A stretch of DNA of 64,000 nt, from positions 62,001-126,000 of IMG/VR virus record IMGVR_UViG_3300042924_004713; one strand, 5' to 3'. Numbering within the stretch: the first letter of the stretch is position 1; each line of letters opens with the position of its first letter. The DNA comes from a virus. Under the pieces are notes generated by a model. The model was given only the letters and a program-made list of their open reading frames with translations. It was not told the origin of the DNA and did no database searches. Shown piece by piece: positions 5,635 through 11,323 of the stretch. Made by a program: the position numbers and the translations under genes.

Positions 5635-5654
5635 TTTTTTTTTTGAGGTCTAAC

Positions 5655-5843
5655 ATGAAAACTTTGAATCTAGTTCTTCCACTGATCGTACTATTGTTTT
5701 GTGTGGCTGGTATGATTACCGGTTACGGTGCCAACAACATGGCAGCAGTGTATGCAAATGTCACTGCGATGTTTGGCTGGGGCATAGTGGCCATGGATGC
5801 ATGGCGTGAATACAAACAACGGGCTGACTCTGGCGACCTTTAA
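5655..5843 (+). CDS. Small two-helix membrane protein
   Basis: A 62-residue protein from ATG 5655 (GAGG eight bases upstream; a TTG start at 5643 is less likely). Hydrophobic segments at about residues 5-25 (LVLPLIVLLFCVAGMITG) and 31-49, then a charged C-terminus. No family recognised; the small size suggests an inner-membrane peptide. The stop runs into a tRNA-like remnant. Confidence 0.6.
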   Translation: MKTLNLVLPLIVLLFCVAGMITGYGANNMAAVYANVTAMFGWGIVAMDAWREYKQRADSGDL

Positions 5844-5892
5844 TCCTTCCAACGGATAGAGTAGCAGGTTCAATTCCTGTCAAGGCCCGCCA
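5835..5892 (+). pseudogene. 3' remnant of a tRNA gene
   Basis: An anticodon-like stem-loop ATCC-TTCCAAC-GGAT, a short variable region, a T arm GCAGG-TTCAATT-CCTGT and a GCCA end are present, but nothing upstream pairs with the acceptor strand AAGGCCC and there is no D arm. The 5' half appears to have been replaced by the end of the small membrane protein gene. Confidence 0.5.
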
Positions 5893-5898
5893 TATAAT

Positions 5899-5973
5899 CG
5901 GTCCGTAGCTCAGCGGAAGAGTTCTGGTCTTCGAAACCAGCTGTCGGGAGTTCGAATCTCTCCGGACCGGCCA
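5899..5973 (+). tRNA. tRNA-Arg(UCG)
   Basis: Acceptor CGGTCCG/CGGACCG, anticodon stem CTGGT/ACCAG, loop CTTCGAA, T arm GGGAGTTCGAATCTCT, discriminator G and CCA. Confidence 0.94.
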
Positions 5974-5990
5974 ACTTAAAAGGATTTATT

Positions 5991-6458
5991 GTGCCACGTA
6001 TCGACGTAGATGAAATAAAACAATTTGTAGACAACTGTGGCCCAGGTACTCGTGTATATCTCGGTGCTGATAGTATTAGATATAGAGAAAAAAACATATG
6101 GTACGCTGAATACACTGTTGCGGTTGTGATACACATCAATGGCAACAACGGTTGCAAGATCTTTGGCGAGATCACAAGAGAACGTGACTATGACCACAAG
6201 CTCAGCAAACCTGCCATGCGGTTAATGAATGAAGTATATCGTGTTAGTGAGATGTTTCAGAGGCTAGCACCAGTAATGGGTGACTTTCCAGTTGAAGTAC
6301 ATCTGGATATCAATCCCAATGAAGCACACGGTAGTAGTTGTGTAGTTGGTCAGGCCATTGGCTACATTCGCGGTACTTGTAATGTGATTCCTTTGGTAAA
6401 GCCAAAGGCATTTGCAGCAAGCTATGCAGCAGACAGAATTGCCAATGGAGCATTATAG
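5991..6458 (+). CDS. RNase H-like fold protein (YkuK/DUF458 type)
   Basis: A 155-residue protein with GTG start and AAGGA upstream. An early YLGADS motif (around residue 23), a central VHLDINP (around 103) and a C-terminal KPKAFAASYAAD match the conserved blocks I know from the YkuK/DUF458 family, an RNase H-like fold whose aspartates probably bind metal. The activity of that family is not settled. The gene lies between tRNA-Arg and tRNA-Gly, where a nuclease acting on RNA would make sense, but that is inference. Confidence 0.65.
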   Translation: MPRIDVDEIKQFVDNCGPGTRVYLGADSIRYREKNIWYAEYTVAVVIHINGNNGCKIFGEITRERDYDHKLSKPAMRLMNEVYRVSEMFQRLAPVMGDFPVEVHLDINPNEAHGSSCVVGQAIGYIRGTCNVIPLVKPKAFAASYAADRIANGAL

Positions 6459-6463
6459 ATCTA

Positions 6464-6539
6464 AGCGGCTATGGCGTAGTTGGTAACGCATGTGCTTGCC
6501 AAGCATAAGTCACCGGATCGTACCCGGTTAGCCGCTCCA
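6464..6539 (+). tRNA. tRNA-Gly(GCC)
   Basis: Acceptor AGCGGCT/AGCCGCT, anticodon stem TGTGC/GCATA, loop TTGCCAA, T stem ACCGG/CCGGT, encoded CCA. The T loop is ATCGTAC (A54/U58). Confidence 0.92.
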
Positions 6540-6545
6540 GTAGTT

Positions 6546-6621
6546 GCGGGCGTAGCTCAGTTGGTAGAGCATTTGCCTTCCAAGCAAAATGTCGAGAGTT
6601 CGAACCTCTTCGCCCGCTCCA
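6546..6621 (+). tRNA. tRNA-Gly(UCC)
   Basis: Acceptor GCGGGCG/CGCCCGC, anticodon stem TTTGC/GCAAA, loop CTTCCAA, canonical T loop, encoded CCA. Confidence 0.95.
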
Positions 6622-6627
6622 GTATTA

Positions 6628-6702
6628 CCGACCGTCGTTCAATGGATAGGACATGGAGCTTCTACCTCCAGAATGTGGGTTCGATTCCTGCCGGTCGGGC
6701 CA
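6628..6702 (+). tRNA. tRNA-Arg(UCU)
   Basis: Acceptor CCGACCG/CGGTCGG, anticodon stem TGGAG/CTCCA, loop CTTCTAC, T arm TGGGTTCGATTCCTG, discriminator G and CCA. Confidence 0.94.
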
Positions 6703-6718
6703 GTATAAAGGAAATATT

Positions 6719-6868
6719 ATGCCAATGTATGAAACCACTGTGAAGACTCCGCAGGGAGAAACCAAAGATCGTGTATGGGCAAAAGATTTACAAGAAGCAC
6801 GGCAACTGTTTGAACAGCGTCATGGTCCAAGGAATGTGCCTTATATTCCCAAGATCATACCAAGTTAG
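6719..6868 (+). CDS. Small hypothetical protein
   Basis: A 49-residue protein from ATG 6719 with AAAGGAA nine bases upstream; longer readings of this frame would run through tRNA-Arg(UCU). A short beta-like N-terminus (MYETTVKTPQG) and a basic helix (LQEARQLFEQRHG) resemble the many small adaptor-like phage proteins of unknown role. Confidence 0.65.
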   Translation: MPMYETTVKTPQGETKDRVWAKDLQEARQLFEQRHGPRNVPYIPKIIPS

Positions 6869-6874
6869 TACTAT

Positions 6875-6950
6875 TGGGGATTCGCCAAGTTGGTAAGGCA
6901 GCGGATTTTGATTCCGCCATGCGGGGGTTCGAGTCCCTCATCCCCTACCA
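6875..6950 (+). tRNA. tRNA-Gln(UUG)
   Basis: Anticodon stem GCGGA/TCCGC, loop TTTTGAT, T arm GGGGGTTCGAGTCCCT, encoded ACCA. Position 1 is U opposite U72; a weak 1-72 pair is normal for tRNA-Gln. Confidence 0.92.
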
Positions 6951-7032
6951 TATAACCAGGAGACCAATCATGGGGCAATCGTTGTGATAGTTATGATGGT
7001 AGCATTGATTTATGTAATAGACCGGCAGTAAC

Positions 7033-7110
7033 CTCGGTGTAGCGCAGTCTGGGTAGCGCATCTGCTTTGGGAGCAGAGGGTCGGGAGTTCGAATCTCTCC
7101 ACCGAGACCA
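7033..7110 (+). tRNA. tRNA-Pro(UGG)
   Basis: Acceptor CTCGGTG/CACCGAG, anticodon stem TCTGC/GCAGA, loop TTTGGGA, encoded ACCA. The 82 bases before it hold no convincing gene. Confidence 0.95.
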
Positions 7111-7123
7111 ATTAAATACAAGC

Positions 7124-7360
7124 ATGTTGGTTGATCGTCATGCTTTTGTGTACACGGCCACTGTGCCGTGGCCCGCTGGAATCGTACCACAGCTGGACTG
7201 GATTCAAGGCGTTGAACTTGTGGAGTCCTGGCTGCAGACTCATGTTGGCAAACACTATGTGACCTGGGCCTGGAATGACAGTAAATCCTCATATCAACTA
7301 GGTGTGGCATTCAAGTGGGATCAAGATAGATCAATTTTTGTATTAACCTGGGCCCGTTAG
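7124..7360 (+). CDS. Hypothetical phage protein
   Basis: A 78-residue protein from ATG 7124, the first start after tRNA-Pro. Rich in Trp and Tyr with beta-like alternation; no signal peptide or metal motif. The ribosome binding site is poor. Its TAG stop lies inside the acceptor of tRNA-Val, so gene and tRNA share about ten bases. Confidence 0.6.
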   Translation: MLVDRHAFVYTATVPWPAGIVPQLDWIQGVELVESWLQTHVGKHYVTWAWNDSKSSYQLGVAFKWDQDRSIFVLTWAR

Positions 7361-7424
7361 TTTAATGGTAGAACTCCGTCTTTACACGGCGGTTACGGCA
7401 GTTCGATTCTGTCACGGGCTACCA
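7351..7424 (+). tRNA. tRNA-Val(UAC)
   Basis: Acceptor GGCCCGT/ACGGGCT (first pair G-U), anticodon stem CCGTC/GGCGG, loop TTTACAC, T arm GCAGTTCGATTCTGT, encoded CCA. Confidence 0.92.
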
Positions 7425-7426
7425 AG

Positions 7427-7502
7427 GCCGACTAAGCTAATCTAGTGAAAGCATGTGTCTGAAGAACACGAGAGCCTGGAGCGTAACCAGGAGTCGGCAC
7501 CA
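7427..7502 (+). tRNA. tRNA-Phe(GAA)
   Basis: Acceptor GCCGACT/AGTCGGC, anticodon stem TGTGT/ACACG, loop CTGAAGA, T stem CCTGG/CCAGG, encoded CCA. The T loop AGCGTAA is the most deviant in the island: A54, G55 and U58. Confidence 0.9.
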
Positions 7503-7571
7503 TTTCCTTGGCAAAATATAGAATAAATGTTGCAGTGCAATAAATATCCTATATACAAAAAGGAAATGACC

Positions 7572-7739
7572 ATGTCGCAGCTTATAACACATATATTAGA
7601 ACGTTTGAGTGAAATGTTTCCCGAAGAAAGCTATCAGAGTCGTCTGGAAAACTACATCATCAGTAGAGATCCAAAGACTGCTTCGGACATTGAAAAGTTT
7701 GAAAGAGAATTCACCTACGGTTCTAATAGGACTCTTTGA
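7572..7739 (+). CDS. Small conserved phage protein
   Basis: A 55-residue acidic protein from ATG 7572, chosen because AAGGAAA is well spaced before it (ATG 7566 and 7527 are alternatives). Helical, with a central YIISRDPKTASDIEKFEREF that resembles short proteins of marine T4-like phages. The following gene starts two bases after its stop. Confidence 0.6.
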   Translation: MSQLITHILERLSEMFPEESYQSRLENYIISRDPKTASDIEKFEREFTYGSNRTL

Positions 7740-7740
7740 T

Positions 7741-7827
7741 ATGTGGCATCGTATCATAAGCGCAGTTATTGATTATCGTCAACGCCAGGCAGATCTATAT
7801 CTGCGCTGCTTAATTTCAACAATTTAA
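7741..7827 (+). CDS. 28-residue phage peptide
   Basis: ATG 7741 starts two bases after the previous stop. One amphipathic helix (IISAVIDYRQRQADLYLRC). A very short Arg/Tyr-rich peptide after an acidic one is an arrangement I recall in cyanophage-type genomes. Function unknown; support is position and composition. Confidence 0.4.
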   Translation: MWHRIISAVIDYRQRQADLYLRCLISTI

Positions 7828-7834
7828 AAACAAA

Positions 7835-7914
7835 GCCCCGGTGGTGGAATGGTAGACACGCTAGTCTTAGGAACTAGTCTTCGGGTGCGAGTTCGAGTCT
7901 CGCCTGGGGCACCA
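7835..7914 (+). tRNA. tRNA-Leu(UAG)
   Basis: Acceptor GCCCCGG/CTGGGGC, anticodon loop CTTAGGA on a GCTAGT/ACTAGT-type stem, reduced variable arm (80 bases in total), canonical T arm, encoded ACCA. Confidence 0.93.
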
Positions 7915-7921
7915 TAATTCT

Positions 7922-7998
7922 GCGGATGTGACGGAACAGGTATACGTATCGGACTTAAAATCCGAGTTTTGAGGGTTCGAGTCCCTCCATCCGTACCA
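7922..7998 (+). tRNA. tRNA-Leu(UAA)
   Basis: Acceptor GCGGATG/CATCCGT, anticodon stem TCGGA/TCCGA, loop CTTAAAA. At 77 bases the variable arm is much shorter than in host-type tRNA-Leu. Encoded CCA. Confidence 0.92.
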
Positions 7999-8008
7999 AG
8001 GAGTCAAC

Positions 8009-8383
8009 ATGAAAATTCTAGATCAAGATTTTAGATTTGAATGGTTTAGTTCCACTGGTGGCGGTGGACAACATCGCAACAAACATCAGAACTGTTGTCG
8101 TTGTATCCATGTGCCCACTGGCATACAGGCCAATGGCACTTCAAGTCGCAGCAGAGAAGACAATCGCAAGAATGCTCTAGCAGTGTGTCGTGCTAGAGTA
8201 CAACGACATTTTCACAAGGATACCGAACGTTATCGTGCTTCCAATGAACGTGTACGCACATATCATGAAGTAGACAATCGAGTGTATGATCATGCTTCGG
8301 GCTTGACTGACACCTATCAAAATGTCATTGTCAAGGGCAATGTTGACAAACTGATTCAAGCCCGAGCACAAGCTGTAAAATAA
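8009..8383 (+). CDS. GGQ-domain release-factor-like protein (ArfB/RF family)
   Basis: A 124-residue protein with AAGGAG before the ATG. Residues 15-21 read STGGGGQ followed by HRNKH, the catalytic GGQ loop of class I peptide release factors, whose glutamine helps hydrolyse peptidyl-tRNA in the ribosome. The later block TYHEVDNRVYDH and a C-terminal KLIQARAQ correspond to the end of the RF1/RF2 catalytic domain. Domains that read the stop codon are absent, so it resembles stand-alone rescue hydrolases more than RF1/RF2. The basic ArfB-type tail is short. It sits at the end of the tRNA island, 6 kb from a tmRNA, which fits ribosome rescue late in infection. Confidence 0.8.
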   Translation: MKILDQDFRFEWFSSTGGGGQHRNKHQNCCRCIHVPTGIQANGTSSRSREDNRKNALAVCRARVQRHFHKDTERYRASNERVRTYHEVDNRVYDHASGLTDTYQNVIVKGNVDKLIQARAQAVK

Positions 8384-8384
8384 A

Positions 8385-8463
8385 CTCCCTGTGGCTCAGT
8401 CTGGTCTAGAGTGCTGGTCTGGGGGACCAGAGATCGCTGGTTCGAATCCAGCCAGGGAGACCA
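8385..8463 (+). tRNA. tRNA-Pro(GGG)
   Basis: Acceptor CTCCCTG/CAGGGAG, anticodon stem CTGGT/ACCAG, loop CTGGGGG, T arm CTGGTTCGAATCCAG, encoded ACCA. It starts two bases after the release-factor-like gene. Confidence 0.93.
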
Positions 8464-8466
8464 AAT

Positions 8467-8545
8467 GCCCCCATGGACAAATTGGCAAAGTCGGCTCTCT
8501 CAAAAGGAGCAGTTGTTCTCCGTTCGAATCGGAGTGGGGGTACCA
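8467..8545 (+). tRNA. tRNA-Leu(CAA)
   Basis: Acceptor GCCCCCA/TGGGGGT, anticodon stem GCTCT/GGAGC (one G-U), loop CTCAAAA, T arm CTCCGTTCGAATCGGAG, encoded ACCA. The D arm is less regular than in the others, so slightly lower confidence. Confidence 0.85.
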
Positions 8546-8548
8546 AAG

Positions 8549-8569
8549 AAAAACCCGCCGAAGCGGGCT
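8549..8569 (-). terminator. Rho-independent terminator of pqqA
   Basis: On the minus strand GCCCGC-TTCG-GCGGG is followed by TTTTTC. The same hairpin appears after the tmRNA at 14559. It lies 20 bases beyond the pqqA stop. Confidence 0.75.
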
Positions 8570-8589
8570 GTCTTGATCACTAACAACTA

Positions 8590-8664
8590 TTAGCGATTAG
8601 CGATATACATGGTGATTTCAAAACCAAAACGCATATCTTGTGCTGAAGGTGTAGTCCATGCCAT
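8590..8664 (-). CDS. pqqA: PqqA, coenzyme PQQ precursor peptide
   Basis: A 24-residue peptide with AAAGGAGA seven bases before the ATG. It starts MAWTTPSAQDMR and ends FGFEITMYIANR, which matches PqqA, the ribosomal peptide whose glutamate and tyrosine (here E16 and Y20, in E-x3-Y spacing) are joined by PqqE to make pyrroloquinoline quinone. Trp3, Pro6, Arg12, Gly14 and the NR ending agree with bacterial PqqA. It is a single minus-strand gene with its own TATAAT (8714-8719), an inverted repeat in the leader and a terminator. No pqqBCDE is present, so host enzymes would be needed. A PQQ-using host (methanol or glucose dehydrogenase) is implied. Confidence 0.88.
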   Translation of the reverse strand: MAWTTPSAQDMRFGFEITMYIANR

Positions 8665-8688
8665 GTTAGTTCTCCTTTGATAAAATTA

Positions 8689-8707
8689 ACATACTGCATT
8701 AGTATGT
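8689..8707 (-). repeat. Inverted repeat in the pqqA leader
   Basis: ACATACT (8689-8695) and AGTATGT (8701-8707) around a 5-base loop. On the minus strand this lies between the TATAAT at 8719-8714 and the ribosome binding site, where an operator or leader hairpin would act. Confidence 0.5.
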
Positions 8708-8740
8708 AGCTCTATTATATGGCACAGGTCATGCTGAATC

Positions 8741-8768
8741 TTGCGTAATCTGCACAATTATGTATAGT
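8741..8768 (+). promoter_or_regulatory. Possible promoter for the phosphatase gene
   Basis: TTGCGT (8741-8746), 16-base spacer, TATAGT (8763-8768), 28 bases before ATG 8797. It lies back to back with the pqqA promoter, so the two could influence each other. Confidence 0.45.
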
Positions 8769-8796
8769 GATTTTCATTAAACTTTAAGGAACCAGT

Positions 8797-9324
8797 ATGC
8801 CTTGGATTCAAAACATTTCATTGAGTGAAGTAATTAGGGGACACCACTACGATCCAGGTGTAAATTCCATGCTGATACAGATAGTGGATCCCGGTGTAGA
8901 GTTTCCTGAGCCCAAATACACATTCAAGGAGCGGCATCAGTTCTTTTTTCTAGACATTGAAGCTACGGATCGTAGCATAGATGAATCCTGGCGTTGTAGT
9001 CCTGAGCAGGCCAAGCAACTAGTAGAGTGCCTGCAACACGCCTTGGCTAATTCCATGAACGTGGTTGTGCATTGCCATGCTGGAGTGTGTCGTAGCGGTG
9101 CTGTTGCAGAAGTTGGAGTACTCATGGGTTTCCAGGATACCGAAGACTTTCGCAGTCCCAATCTCTTGGTCAAGCATCTAATGATGGAAAGTCTTGGCCT
9201 GGGATATGATCCTGAGGAAAAGCACAGCATCAATGGCGTGGCTTTAGCAGAGGATTGGACCACGGACAATGAAAAGGTTTTTATTTTGGCAGATGCCAAA
9301 AAGCAACGTAGGTTGACCAAATAG
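8797..9324 (+). CDS. Tyrosine/dual-specificity phosphatase-like protein
   Basis: A 175-residue protein with TTTAAGGAA before the ATG. Near residue 90, VVHCHAGVCRSGAVAE contains the HCx5R(S) P-loop of cysteine-based protein phosphatases, with the nucleophilic cysteine and phosphate-binding arginine in place. The aspartates upstream (FFLDIEATD) could supply the general acid. It would remove phosphate from protein or nucleotide substrates in the cytoplasm; the real substrate is unknown. A calcineurin-type phosphoesterase follows behind its own promoter. Confidence 0.75.
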   Translation: MPWIQNISLSEVIRGHHYDPGVNSMLIQIVDPGVEFPEPKYTFKERHQFFFLDIEATDRSIDESWRCSPEQAKQLVECLQHALANSMNVVVHCHAGVCRSGAVAEVGVLMGFQDTEDFRSPNLLVKHLMMESLGLGYDPEEKHSINGVALAEDWTTDNEKVFILADAKKQRRLTK

Positions 9325-9341
9325 TCCGTTGCTGTTATACT
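9313..9341 (+). promoter_or_regulatory. TTGACC-family promoter
   Basis: TTGACC (9313-9318, inside the end of the phosphatase gene), 17-base spacer, TATACT (9336-9341), 25 bases before ATG 9367. Confidence 0.75.
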
Positions 9342-9366
9342 ACACAATTAAAGAAAGGAGGGCCTA

Positions 9367-9930
9367 ATGCCTGCTGTTTGGTTAGTGAGTGACACACATT
9401 TTGGTCACGAAAAAACCTGCACGGTGTTCAAGCGAGCAGATGGCTCGCCACTGAGACCATTTACCAGTGCAGAAGAAATGGACGATGAAATGGTACGCCG
9501 CTGGAACGAACGTGTGAGACCCAACGACAAAGTGTATCACCTGGGTGATGTTGTGATTAATCGCAAGGCTCTTAAGACCATGGCACGCCTTAATGGTGAC
9601 AAGGTTCTTATTCGTGGAAATCATGATATCTTTCGTGATGACGAATACCGTGAATACTTTCGTGAACTACGTGCTTATCATGTGATGAACGGAATGATCC
9701 TTAGCCATATTCCAATTCACGAAGAAAGCCTGGCAAGATTTGGTACCAACATACACGGACACCTGCATGCCAATCGAGTCATGAAGAACAACGAGATTGA
9801 TGCTAGGTATCACTGCGTGTGTGTGGAGCATACAGACTTTGCACCCATACTGTTTGAAGATGTTATCAAGCGCATCACAGCAGAAGGTGGCACTATTGGC
9901 TTTCGTAATGGTAACCACGGCGTGAGTTAA
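9367..9930 (+). CDS. Calcineurin-like metallophosphoesterase
   Basis: A 187-residue protein with AAAGGAGG before the ATG. All five metallophosphoesterase blocks are present in order: SDTHFGH (residues 8-14), HLGDV (58-62), GNHD (83-86), SHIPIH (113-118) and HGHLHA (127-132). These carry the residues that bind two metal ions. Families of this size usually hydrolyse phosphomono- or diesters, often nucleotides or RNA ends. It has its own promoter. Substrate unknown. Confidence 0.88.
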   Translation: MPAVWLVSDTHFGHEKTCTVFKRADGSPLRPFTSAEEMDDEMVRRWNERVRPNDKVYHLGDVVINRKALKTMARLNGDKVLIRGNHDIFRDDEYREYFRELRAYHVMNGMILSHIPIHEESLARFGTNIHGHLHANRVMKNNEIDARYHCVCVEHTDFAPILFEDVIKRITAEGGTIGFRNGNHGVS

Positions 9931-9935
9931 ACACA

Positions 9936-9985
9936 GCCACAATGGTAAATAGTGTTTTAGGACACTATATGAGAACCATTGTGGC
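9936..9985 (+). promoter_or_regulatory. Nested hairpin around the start codon of the next gene
   Basis: Outer stem GCCACAATGGT (9936-9946) with ACCATTGTGGC (9975-9985), 11 perfect pairs; inner stem ATAGTGT (9949-9955) with ACACTAT (9962-9968). The AGGA ribosome binding site is in the inner loop and stem, and the ATG follows directly at 9969. This could control translation or act as a thermosensor. Confidence 0.55.
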
Positions 9986-10268
9986 TTGCATTGCCCTGTT
10001 GACAGCAGTGGTATCTCACGCTGAAACAGTACAATCAATCTTGATCTGCGAGAGCTGGCCAGTGGTCAGAGAAGTTATTAACAACAGTGCTGAACGGCCG
10101 TTGTTACGCGGCGTATCAAATCGTGGAATCAATAACGAACTAGTTCAATTTGAAACCATTATTTTTGTCAACCCAGACTCAGGTAGTTTTACTGTGGTAG
10201 AACGCTGGAACGATGAACTGTTTTGTGTGGTGCAATCGGGCGTGAACATGCACACCTATTCTAAATAA
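9969..10268 (+). CDS. Small exported (periplasmic) protein
   Basis: A 99-residue protein from ATG 9969; an earlier in-frame ATG at 9942 would put nine residues before a clear signal peptide. Residues 1-18 (MRTIVACIALLTAVVSHA) form a classic signal with an AHA-type cleavage site. The mature part is about 80 residues with two cysteines that could form a disulfide. No family recognised. Its start lies in a strong two-level hairpin. Confidence 0.65.
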   Translation: MRTIVACIALLTAVVSHAETVQSILICESWPVVREVINNSAERPLLRGVSNRGINNELVQFETIIFVNPDSGSFTVVERWNDELFCVVQSGVNMHTYSK

Positions 10269-10286
10269 CACTTCAAATACCTAGGG

Positions 10287-10315
10287 TTGACATTAGCCCA
10301 AATTTAGTGTATACT
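10287..10315 (+). promoter_or_regulatory. Strong promoter for a leaderless mRNA
   Basis: TTGACA (10287-10292), 17-base spacer, TATACT (10310-10315). The expected first base, about 7 after the -10, is the A of ATG 10322. Confidence 0.75.
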
Positions 10316-10321
10316 CATTGC

Positions 10322-11323
10322 ATGCATAACCAAGATCTGCTAACTTCCTATGGCATAAACCAATCTATGTATCAACAGGTACTAGATCATATGTTCCCAC
10401 TTGACATCTATGAGTACGCAAGTAGAAAAGCCTATCTAGCAGAACGAACCAATCCCAATCGTGATCCAGGCTACGATATTCGCAATCAACAAGCATGGCA
10501 ACGTAGCTATGAAAACATCAAAGATCCCAGCTGGCCTGACTGCGCGACCCCAGATCACTTTGCAAACCTTCCACTACACATTCAACAGGAATGTATCACC
10601 CAACACGGCTTCAGCGCCGACATCTGGTTAGATCCCAATATACCTTTTGAAAAATTCCAAAGAGACCCAACCTGGCAACTTGATGCATTTGATATAGTGA
10701 GACTCAAGCTCGCATTGGTGGATAACCTTGACTCAATCAAACACAGAAAAATCATAGACTTTGGCACACATATTGGCTTGCTAGGCACTGTGTGTTTGCA
10801 CAATGATGCCGAGCACGTGATAGTCACCAACATCAAAAGTGATTGTCTAAGCATCGCTGATGAAATGCTGGCACTGAACAATCCACTGCGCCATCGTTTT
10901 CGTGCAGTGCTGAGTAACATAAACGATCTAGGAGAAACCGAAGCCTTGTGTTATGATCGCGACACAGTGATATTAGCAGCGATCATGAACATTGTTACTG
11001 ATCACTTTGGTATCATGCGTGCTATCACTCGGTCTAGACCCAAAACAATTATCATACAAAACTGGAATCCTCCTGTGATTGCCGCCCATCCAGTGCCACT
11101 GGTTTATTGGTGGTTGGAAGATGCCACTGTGGCCTGGAAAGGCTTTCATCCCACTGACATGGAAACTCGAGTGGGATGCCCAAACAAAGCTTGGTTTGAT
11201 ACCATACTGGGTGATTTTGGTTATCAGTTAAGCAAGTACACCCTGACCGACATCTCCAGTCCTTTTGCTGCGCTGTCACAGCATCAATTTGAATTCATGA
11301 CCTTGGTGTATGAGCTCAAATAA
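10322..11323 (+). CDS. SAM-dependent methyltransferase-like protein
   Basis: A 333-residue protein. The start is ATG 10322 because the next upstream ATG (10307) lies inside the promoter; translation would then be leaderless. Around residues 148-165, IIDFGTHIGLLGTVCLHN and the following VIVTNIKSD resemble the glycine-rich SAM-binding motif I and acidic motif II of class I methyltransferases. The long N-terminal part (Trp/Pro/Asp-rich) is probably substrate recognition. It overlaps the following B12-radical-SAM gene by 14 bases, so the two probably work on one pathway. Substrate unknown. Confidence 0.6.
   Translation: MHNQDLLTSYGINQSMYQQVLDHMFPLDIYEYASRKAYLAERTNPNRDPGYDIRNQQAWQRSYENIKDPSWPDCATPDHFANLPLHIQQECITQHGFSADIWLDPNIPFEKFQRDPTWQLDAFDIVRLKLALVDNLDSIKHRKIIDFGTHIGLLGTVCLHNDAEHVIVTNIKSDCLSIADEMLALNNPLRHRFRAVLSNINDLGETEALCYDRDTVILAAIMNIVTDHFGIMRAITRSRPKTIIIQNWNPPVIAAHPVPLVYWWLEDATVAWKGFHPTDMETRVGCPNKAWFDTILGDFGYQLSKYTLTDISSPFAALSQHQFEFMTLVYELK

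Noticed and set aside
6951-7032. A tiny hydrophobic ORF (VIVMMVALIYVID) between tRNA-Gln and tRNA-Pro
   Set aside because: No start codon in frame with the nearby AGGAG; the ATG that follows it stops after five codons.
2719-8545. Suppressor tRNA or altered genetic code
   Set aside because: None of the 29 anticodons reads a stop codon and TAA, TAG and TGA all end well-supported genes here.
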